12,306 nucleotides of DNA, taken from the NCBI GenBank assembly GCA_041666125.1, contig JBAYHN010000040.1, positions 1 to 12,306 of the forward strand, in the 5' to 3' direction. The position numbers and the translations under genes were made by a program. Shown here one piece after another: positions 1 to 6,600 of the stretch (the first letter of the stretch is position 1; each line of letters starts with the position of its first letter). The notes under the pieces are model-generated. The model saw only the letters and a list, made by a program, of their open reading frames with translations. It was not told the DNA's origin and did no database searches. This DNA comes from JBAYHN01 sp041666125. GTDB lineage: Bacteria; Patescibacteriota; Gracilibacteria; UBA1369; UM-FILTER-53-11.

Positions 1-92
1 GCATATTTAGCAACGTAGGAATTGCACGCAGAGCTCTTTTTGATATATATCTCAAGAAATCGCACTACCTGAAGATCGAGGAAACAAAATAG
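1..92 (+). CDS. 3' end of an unidentified protein-coding gene (partial)
   Basis: An open frame enters the window (first full codon at position 3) and ends at TAG 90-92. It gives a 29-residue C-terminus that includes NVGIARRALFDIYLKKSHYL and then a charged tail, KIEETK. The composition (alternating hydrophobic and basic residues, a plausible amphipathic helix) looks like a real protein end rather than noise. The next genes lie on the same strand. I do not recognise the family, and too little is visible to assign a function. The frame is supported only by its openness up to the window edge and its protein-like composition. Confidence 0.5.
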   Translation, partial: IFSNVGIARRALFDIYLKKSHYLKIEETK

Positions 93-110
93 GAATATGT
101 TAAGAGCCTT

Positions 111-155
111 GGCCAGCCCCGCTTGGGCATGGCACCCAGCCTTAGCTTTGGCTGG
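111..155. repeat. GC-rich inverted-repeat patch between genes
   Basis: This short stretch is much richer in G+C than the sequence around it. CCAGCC occurs at 113-118 and again at 136-141, and either copy can pair with GGCTGG at 150-155. Two smaller hairpins are also possible inside it: GCCC 116-119 with GGGC 125-128, and TGGG 124-127 with CCCA 135-138. These pairings are mutually exclusive, so an RNA could switch between folds. The patch lies after the stop codon at 92 and before the -10 box at 176, so it would belong to the 3' untranslated region of the upstream gene. No U-tract follows, so it is not a textbook intrinsic terminator. Confidence 0.4.
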
Positions 156-172
156 TAAAAAACCAAAAAATT

Positions 173-181
173 TGGTATAAT
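173..181 (+). promoter_or_regulatory. Extended -10 promoter for the 178-aa gene
   Basis: TGGTATAAT is a perfect -10 hexamer (176-181) preceded by a TGn extension (TG at 173-174). The best -35 candidate at 17-bp spacing is TGGTAA (153-158), which is poor, as is often the case at extended -10 promoters. Transcription would start near 188, leaving an A/T-rich leader of about 35 nt before the ATG at 223. No Shine-Dalgarno-like sequence lies in that leader. Confidence 0.65.
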
Positions 182-222
182 CTATCCATTAAATAAAATA
201 AATTATAACAAAAATATAAATT

Positions 223-759
223 ATGGCTCTCACAGATAAACTTGCTTTGTTAAAAGAGATGTTAGACTCTGCTGAATCTAATTTGCGTTCGGCGCGTCAA
301 ATAATTAGTGAACTTGCCGGAACCGGAGATTTGAAAGGCCAATATTCCAAAAAAGCAGGAAGCTTAAAATCAACATCAGAAGCCGGCCAAATTGTGGAAG
401 GCGTTTTTGATGGACAAAATATGATTGGACCGGACGGGAAGTCTTATCCTGTGCCGGCAAATTATGCCAGCAAATCAAAACTTGTCGCAGGCGATGTATT
501 AAAACTTACGATAAGTGACGACGGCTCATTTTTATATAAACAAATTGGACCTGTGGAAAGAAAGCGTGTGGTTGGCCCAGTTGTTTATGAAGATGGACAA
601 TATAAAGTTCTGGCCAGCGGAAAGGCATATAAAGTGCTTTTGGCTTCCGTTACTTATTACAGAGCAGAAGTTGGCGACAACGTAACTTTGATTGTTCCTG
701 CACTTGAAGATTGTGAATGGGGAACAATAGACAATGTACTTCCAAAATTTGAAAGCTAA
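223..759 (+). CDS. Hypothetical protein: helical N-terminus plus two-copy beta-rich repeat
   Basis: The product has 178 residues, with no signal peptide or membrane segment, and is probably cytoplasmic. Residues 1-32 are helix-forming with spaced Leu residues and could make a short coiled coil. A Gly/Ser/Lys linker (about 33-52) follows. Two similar beta-rich units come next, about 57-98 and 117-158. Both follow the order V..DGQ, GK.Y.V, then VGD/AGD.(V/L).L, which points to an internal duplication of a small barrel-like fold. One Cys (164) is present. The ATG at 223 has no Shine-Dalgarno site but sits about 35 nt downstream of a good extended -10 promoter. The next gene starts 72 bp downstream on the same strand and may be co-transcribed. 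I do not recognise the family. The fold hints at a small nucleic-acid- or protein-binding barrel, but nothing in the sequence proves this. Confidence 0.85.
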   Translation: MALTDKLALLKEMLDSAESNLRSARQIISELAGTGDLKGQYSKKAGSLKSTSEAGQIVEGVFDGQNMIGPDGKSYPVPANYASKSKLVAGDVLKLTISDDGSFLYKQIGPVERKRVVGPVVYEDGQYKVLASGKAYKVLLASVTYYRAEVGDNVTLIVPALEDCEWGTIDNVLPKFES

Positions 760-831
760 AAATGTTCAATAAATAAAAATGGGCGAAAATAAAATTTCAA
801 AAATAATAATACTAAATAAAAACAAAAAAAT

Positions 832-2601
832 ATGGAACCTACAAACCCTTTGAATCCACAAACACCTGCTCTGCAGCCTATTTCACCAAGTCCGGCTGTA
901 GCAACTCCAATGACGCCGGCCAAGCCATTACAAGTTAGTGCTGCGCCAGTTTTGGCACCAGTAACTCCTGCTCCAAAGCCAGTTGCACCGGCGGTACCTG
1001 CGCCTACAATGCCTCCTGTGGTAGCGCAAGCGGCCCCAGTTGCAGCTATAAGCGTTCCAAAGCCAGTTGCTGCGCCAATCGCAGCCTCGGTTACGCCAAC
1101 AGCTCCAGCTACAATGCCGGTAAGTTCTGCACCAGTGGCGGCAAAACCAACAACATTTCAGCTGCCTTCACAACCAAAACCGGTAGCAAATGTTCCAGCA
1201 CCTACGCCTACAGCGATGCCAGCTCCACAGAATGGACAAATTATAAAACAAGCTGCAGCGGGTGCCGGTTCACTTTTTAAAAAAGTGGCTTTGGCACTAA
1301 CTATAGTTGTTGTTTTTGGAGGAGCCGTTGGACTCGGATATAGCGTTTTTCCGGAAACTTTTTATAATAATTTCGGTAAATTCATAGGACTTCCGGCCCC
1401 GGCAGGAGTAGAAGAAAATGTTGCCGTGGACGTAGTGGCTCCGGAAAATACCGAAGCTCAAAAGGCCAGCGCACCGGAAGTTGTTGATTTAAATGCGTTA
1501 CTTGAATCACTTCCAGGCGCAGATGCCAATTTGGTGGCTTATTTTAATGCGACTCAAGTTTCCAAAGACGGAATTAAAAAATTGACTCTGGAATTGGAAA
1601 AATATTTTGTACCTGCACCAAAAACCGAAACAGCAGAAACTGCTCCGGCAGAAGATGAATTGGCAAATGCACTTTCTCAAGTGGAAGCATTTGTTTTGGT
1701 TACAAAACTTGAACCGGGAGATATAACAAAAAGTCCATCTGCTTTGAGTACATCAACTCCTCCGGTTGCAGTTGCGATTAAAGTTTCAAAAGAGAATGAA
1801 GCTAAATTATTGGAAAAATTAAATTCACTAAAAACTGCTCCGAATTCACAAGCGGAGTTGGTAGCTGTAACTTTTGAGGGAAACGAAAACGGCATTATTT
1901 TGGTAAAAAACAATGCTGATAAATTAACAGGCAAAGCAAGCGAAAGCACTTTGGCAAAATCACTTTTGGAAACAAAGGATGTGAATTTTGCTCTTGGAGT
2001 AAACGTAAAATCATTGGTAAAAACAGAAGCACCTGCAACAGAGGCCGCAGCCAGTACAGACACAACCGGCGTTGCAACATTAAAAATGTCGGGGCAAAAT
2101 CCATTTGAAGATTTGGCAAAAATCGAAAGCGCAATAATTACAGCAAATTTTGAATACGCCAATGATCAATATTCGTTTAAAGTTAATGCAATTTCTTCTT
2201 TTGCGGATGATTCAACTGCAAGCGATGTTTTAACAAAAATATTACAGCCACAACTGATGCAATTTCAATCGTTTATGCCAGAAGATTTTAAATCGTTTTT
2301 TGTATTCAACTCTTTTGCTGAAGCAAAAAACATCACAGTAAATATAGAGATAAAGGATTTTATTGGCCTTACTCAAAAGCTAATTCAAGCTCGTGATAAT
2401 TTGCAGGCTGCCGACACGAAGAAGCAGGAAGATTTAAAGAATATTACAACGGACACAGCGCCAGTTGATATTACTGCGCCAGATACAACCACACCTGCCG
2501 CTACAGGAGTAAAAGTTCCGCGCAAGAAACCGGCTCCGGCTACTGTTCCGGCGGATACAACGACACCAGCTTCGACACCTGCAGCCACACCGGTTCAGTA
2601 A
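832..2601 (+). CDS. Single-pass membrane protein with Pro/Ala-rich cytoplasmic arm
   Basis: The product has 589 residues. Residues 1 to about 140 are low-complexity, rich in Pro, Ala, Val and Thr. KK150-151 comes just before one hydrophobic segment (about 152-172), so the Pro/Ala arm should be cytoplasmic and the rest external. After a short linker, residues about 218-535 form a mixed alpha/beta domain. The stretch ESLPGADANLVAYFNATQ and the later AVAIKV and LGVNVKSL strands resemble DUF3352-like extracytoplasmic proteins, but this match is weak. A second Pro/Thr/Ala tail (about 540-589) carries a basic RKK patch. No Cys is present, in sharp contrast to the Cys-rich surface protein nearby. 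There is no Shine-Dalgarno site before the ATG and no convincing promoter of its own, so co-transcription with the gene at 223 is likely. Function is unknown. A wall-spanning or scaffold role is one possibility. Confidence 0.85.
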   Translation: MEPTNPLNPQTPALQPISPSPAVATPMTPAKPLQVSAAPVLAPVTPAPKPVAPAVPAPTMPPVVAQAAPVAAISVPKPVAAPIAASVTPTAPATMPVSSAPVAAKPTTFQLPSQPKPVANVPAPTPTAMPAPQNGQIIKQAAAGAGSLFKKVALALTIVVVFGGAVGLGYSVFPETFYNNFGKFIGLPAPAGVEENVAVDVVAPENTEAQKASAPEVVDLNALLESLPGADANLVAYFNATQVSKDGIKKLTLELEKYFVPAPKTETAETAPAEDELANALSQVEAFVLVTKLEPGDITKSPSALSTSTPPVAVAIKVSKENEAKLLEKLNSLKTAPNSQAELVAVTFEGNENGIILVKNNADKLTGKASESTLAKSLLETKDVNFALGVNVKSLVKTEAPATEAAASTDTTGVATLKMSGQNPFEDLAKIESAIITANFEYANDQYSFKVNAISSFADDSTASDVLTKILQPQLMQFQSFMPEDFKSFFVFNSFAEAKNITVNIEIKDFIGLTQKLIQARDNLQAADTKKQEDLKNITTDTAPVDITAPDTTTPAATGVKVPRKKPAPATVPADTTTPASTPAATPVQ

Positions 2602-2615
2602 ATTAAAAAACAAAG

Positions 2616-2699
2616 GAACACTTCACTCGCCACTGATTTTATATAGCTCGCTTCCTGACAGGGAGTGCTCACCATTAAAATCAGGACTCGTTTGTGTTC
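2616..2699 (+). other. Long imperfect stem-loop between the membrane-protein gene and dusB
   Basis: Three nested inverted repeats share one axis. The outer arm is GAACAC 2616-2621 with GTGTTC 2694-2699. The middle arm is CTGATTTTA 2633-2641 with TAAAATCAG 2676-2684, a perfect 9-bp match. The apical arm is CTTCCT 2651-2656 with AGGGAG 2660-2665 around a GAC loop, extended by a G-U and a C-G pair. The element fills almost the whole intergenic gap. It would be transcribed as the 3' end of the upstream mRNA and lies upstream of the dusB -10 box. No U-run follows, so it is an atypical terminator, an mRNA-end stabiliser or an unnamed structured RNA. It does not fold as a tRNA. Confidence 0.5.
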
Positions 2700-2701
2700 T
2701 A

Positions 2702-2710
2702 TGCTACAAT
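2702..2710 (+). promoter_or_regulatory. Extended -10 promoter of dusB, probably giving a leaderless mRNA
   Basis: TGCTACAAT contains a -10 hexamer with five of six consensus bases (TACAAT, 2705-2710) and a TGn extension. No good -35 is seen. The usual distance from a -10 box to the start site puts transcription at about 2717, which is the A of the dusB ATG. The six bases between hexamer and ATG cannot hold a Shine-Dalgarno site. Confidence 0.55.
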
Positions 2711-2716
2711 TCGGCT

Positions 2717-3691
2717 ATGTTAGATTGGGACAAATTACCGCGGCCTATTTTAGCTTTGGCGCCTATGGCAGGCTATAGCGACAGTGCTTTTCGCCTTATT
2801 ATTAAGGAAATTTGCCCTAGCGTAGTTTGCTTTACCGAATTCACAAACGTCGACGGAATATTGCACGGCAACCGCACAACCATGCGGCAAATTTCCTTGA
2901 ATGCAGAAAAAGAGCGCCCGATTGTAGTTCAAATTTTCGGCAAAAATCCGGCAAGTTTTCAAAAGGCCGCAAAAATAGTTACAGAGCTTGGAGCTGATGG
3001 AATAGACATAAATATGGGATGCCCGGCTCGAAAAATAATCAGCTCTGACCACGGATCCGCACTTTTAAAAAATCCAACACTCGCGGCGGAAATTGTAGAA
3101 GCCACCGTGAAGGCAACTCCCCTCCCCGTCTCTGTAAAAATGCGCATTGGGATAAATTCATACGACCGTGATTATTTTTTAAAATTTGGAGAAACATTGC
3201 AAAAAGCCGGCGCAAAACTTTTAACAGTTCACGGCCGAACCGCCAAACAAATGTATAGCGGCAGCGCAGACTGGCAACCAATTTACGAACTTAAAAAAAT
3301 CCTAAAAATTCCGGTAATTGGAAATGGCGACATAAAATCCGGCGCAGACGCAGTGGAAAAATTAAAAAATCTTGATGGCGTTATGGTTGGCCGCGGCTCA
3401 ATGGGAAACCCTTGGATATTTACAGAAATCGCCGCCGCATTAGATAAAAAACACACAGAACCACCAACACTTGAAGAAAAACTCGCACTAATAAAAAGGC
3501 ACATCGATTTATCATGCCAATTTAAAGACGAAAAATGGGGAATCCTCGAGATGCGCAAGCAATTGGTTTGCTACATTCGAGGAGTCCCCGGTGCTTCGGC
3601 AGTGCGCCAGAAGCTCGTTACAGCTTTAAGTCGCGACGAAGTTTTTTCTATTTTGGAAGAGTTCCTTTTAAAGATAAAATCTTCTCAATAA
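2717..3691 (+). CDS. dusB: tRNA-dihydrouridine synthase, DusB-type
   Basis: This FMN-dependent enzyme reduces specific uridines in the tRNA D-loop to dihydrouridine with NAD(P)H. The product has 324 residues, the normal length for bacterial Dus proteins. Visible family signatures are LAPMAGYSDSAFR (13-25, flavin-binding start of the TIM barrel), VVQIFG (70-75), and INMGCPARK (98-106) with the expected catalytic Cys102. They continue with VKMRIG (140-145, Lys141), VHGRTA (171-176, His172), GNGDI (202-206), and GRGSMGNPW (225-233, phosphate binding). The C-terminal helical domain is present. NMGCPA plus GNPWIF favours DusB over DusA or DusC, but the subfamily is not certain. The ATG is fixed by the start of the conserved barrel and by a -10 box six bases upstream. 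The 3' end overlaps the convergent surface-protein gene by 44 bp. Confidence 0.92.
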   Translation: MLDWDKLPRPILALAPMAGYSDSAFRLIIKEICPSVVCFTEFTNVDGILHGNRTTMRQISLNAEKERPIVVQIFGKNPASFQKAAKIVTELGADGIDINMGCPARKIISSDHGSALLKNPTLAAEIVEATVKATPLPVSVKMRIGINSYDRDYFLKFGETLQKAGAKLLTVHGRTAKQMYSGSADWQPIYELKKILKIPVIGNGDIKSGADAVEKLKNLDGVMVGRGSMGNPWIFTEIAAALDKKHTEPPTLEEKLALIKRHIDLSCQFKDEKWGILEMRKQLVCYIRGVPGASAVRQKLVTALSRDEVFSILEEFLLKIKSSQ

Positions 3692-6600
3692 TAACCGCAA
3701 GTGCAGCACGTGTAAGTGGATCACGTGGAGTGAAATTTGCAGTTTCGCCGCTTACATTACCAATCATTATTTCACTGGCAATAACGGCTTTTACCGGACC
3801 TTTTTCCGCAGCACTAAGACCCTTCAAATCAACATATTTATCCAAAATTGAATCATCTGCACTCGTAGTAAGGCTCATCAATTTTTCCAGCCATTGTGCA
3901 ATTTCGACTCTAGAAACCGGTGCGTTCATTGGGCCACGCAAGTTAAGACCCTTTTCGTAAGCCAGTTTAGCTGCGCATTTGGCATATGGAGAAACTGCAA
4001 TCACCGGCACTCCGGTAACATCACACTCTCCAACCAATTCCGCATCCGTTGCACCAGCTGCGCGCAAAACCATCAAAAGCGCATCTTGGCGGAGCACATT
4101 TTCCGCAGGACGACCCTGAGTCATTGCTCCGGAATCGCTAGCCGTAACCATTGCGCCGTAATACCATTCGTGTGTCGGCACATCGGCAAACGGAGTTAAT
4201 CCTTGAGCATATGAATTCTGCAAATTCTGCTCATCTGCAGACATAACGGCAGCAGTCAAAGCAGCCACATCTCCCGGCACAACTTCCTTGGCCTGACAAG
4301 AAGTTACAAATAAATTTAATCTCTTTTGAATTTCATCCGCCTTGTCTCCAAGCCAGTTAATGGCTGCAATTTGTCCAAATTCTTTAATTAAAACTTCTCT
4401 ATCTGCAGAGCTAACACAAGATGTTTCTTGAATTGTTTTTGTAGCCTGCTCAACGAGAGGAATAATTTCCCCTTTGGCAATTTGCATTTGAGCTTTCTGT
4501 TGTTCAAATCTGTCGTTAATGCGAGTAAGCGCCGAATAACTAACAGCAATTTGCTCAGAAATAAAAGTTGCCTGCTGACTCATTGCCTCGATTGACTGAT
4601 GAAGTTCAGCGACCTGAAGCATTAGCAAATCAATTTTCTGACCGCGCTCTTCCAGTTGCGCCTGAAGCTCTGCCACATTTGCTTTCATTTTTGCGGCAAC
4701 AACATCATCAATAATCCTTGTAATTTCCTTGTCACCACCTTTCACAAAAGCCGCAGTCTCTTCTTGGAATGTGCGTTTAAAATCGGTACATTCAAATGTT
4801 TTGTCGTATTCAAAATCATCTTGTCCGGCGCTATCAAATTCTTGCAATTTGTCTTTAATGCTCTTTGTTCGAGCAGTTGCTTCCACACGATTCTTCTCAC
4901 TTATTTTCTTATTATTCAGAAGTTTTTCAAAACGTGTTAGCAAATTATTTAGATCACGTCTGCACTGTTTATATGCAAGATAATCGTTCAATGCAGGAGT
5001 ATAAGCCACCAATTGCGGATACAAATCCGTATGCAATTGATCCAACTTAACTTGAATTAACTGAACATCTTCCTGCTCACACGTTCCGGCTTTTACCAAT
5101 TTATCAATTTCGAGAATTAAAGTTTTTGTTTTTTGCAAAAGCTCGTTTACGGCATCTGCATCCTCATATTCAGCTTTAACCTGCTTAAATTGAACATTAG
5201 TATCTTTCCAGAATTGTTTATCGCCAAGCAAACCTTGTTTAATGCCGGCAAGATAAGGTTTACATTGAGCCACCGGAATTTCCGTTGTTTGAACAGGTTT
5301 AATCATTGCATCCAAAGTTTCGGCAGTTATAGGCTTGCCCGGTATGGTTGGCATAGCTTTTTGCTGAACATTCCAAAGTTGATACATTTTATATTCAGCT
5401 CGGAATTTCTTGAGCATCCAAGAGCGATCAATTTCCGGAACCGGTGAACATGGAGCAATGTATTCGGCAGTTGTACCGGCCGTATATGCTGGCATTGCAG
5501 CAGTGCTACATTCCACAAGTTGATCCGTTTTTGGATTATATTGAACTTGCTTCGAAGCGGCATCCCACGGTGGCATATACCACTCTCCAACAATTTCCGG
5601 CGGGTGAACTTTATTTCTTTCTGTGCGCCATTCGCGTTCAACATTAAAATTCATAGCCTCGCAATTTGTGTATTTAACGCCAGTAGTGCCCTTTACATCA
5701 ACATATGCAGGAATATTATTTACGTCACATTTCTCCCAAGTCTTGTCTTTTATATTCCAGCGATACATTGGCATGCGACAATTAAATGGCAATTCATCCG
5801 GGCTGCATTCGCGCATTTCCGGAGTTTTTTCTGCCACATTTCTAATTTGTTCCGTTGTAACAGGCGGAGTAATAATATTTGGATCTACATTTTGCACCGC
5901 TACTTTTTCATCAAATCCCGGACATGATCTTGTGCTGGCAGCTGCCGAGCTGGAAAGTGCCCCATAATAACCAGGAGGCATCCATGCACACCAGCCCGTA
6001 GAAGAACCTGATTTCCCTGGCTCAATACAATTTGATTCACCAGGTCTGCAAAGTCCCCATCCAGTTCCAAGTCTGCCTAAAATTGTTTTTAATTCAGCGG
6101 CAGTCCACATATCGGCAACTGAACCGGCTGCAGCAGTTCGCGATTTCTTTTCGCAATAAGCTTTTGATTGTGAATAAAAAACCATTCCTCCACCACCACA
6201 CCAATAATAATTTGATGTTGCGCTTGAAATTGTTTTATAGTCGCCCGGTTCTATACAATTATTATCATTTTCGCTGCAATATTTAGTGCCGGAAGGACAA
6301 TCTTCATTCCAGCCCACACATGAACCACCACCGGTGGCTCCGCCACATTTTTGCGCATTCATACAGTAATAACCGGAATTTGCATCGGCCCATCTTTCAC
6401 CTTTTTGTTTGCACAAAGTGTCTGTTGGGGAACAAACCGAATATCCCAAAGGACAAATTGGCGACTCATTTGGAGTAGCGCTATATTTCGTACAATAAAC
6501 GTCATTCTGTGAATTTGTATCAATAGCCTTTTGGTAACACTTCATTGAATTTGCACACCAACCAGCAGAAGCACCATAGGATTCTTCTGCAATACAATTT

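Noticed and set aside
162..176. ACCAAA-AAA-TTTGGT hairpin with a T-run on the minus strand, as an intrinsic terminator
   Set aside because: The stem is only 6 bp and AT-rich, no minus-strand gene leads into it, and its end overlaps the -10 promoter.
779..853. Short ORF (24 residues) between the first two full genes
   Set aside because: Composed mainly of A-rich codons (Lys, Asn, Ile), overlaps the next gene out of frame, and has no ribosome site.
2616..2699. tRNA gene
   Set aside because: The arms form one long axis instead of a cloverleaf. There is no T-loop motif, anticodon arm or CCA-type acceptor.
3535..3960. Plus-strand open frame of 141 codons across the dusB end and surface-gene end
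   Set aside because: Out of frame with dusB and opposite the SLH coding region. The product has no recognisable features.
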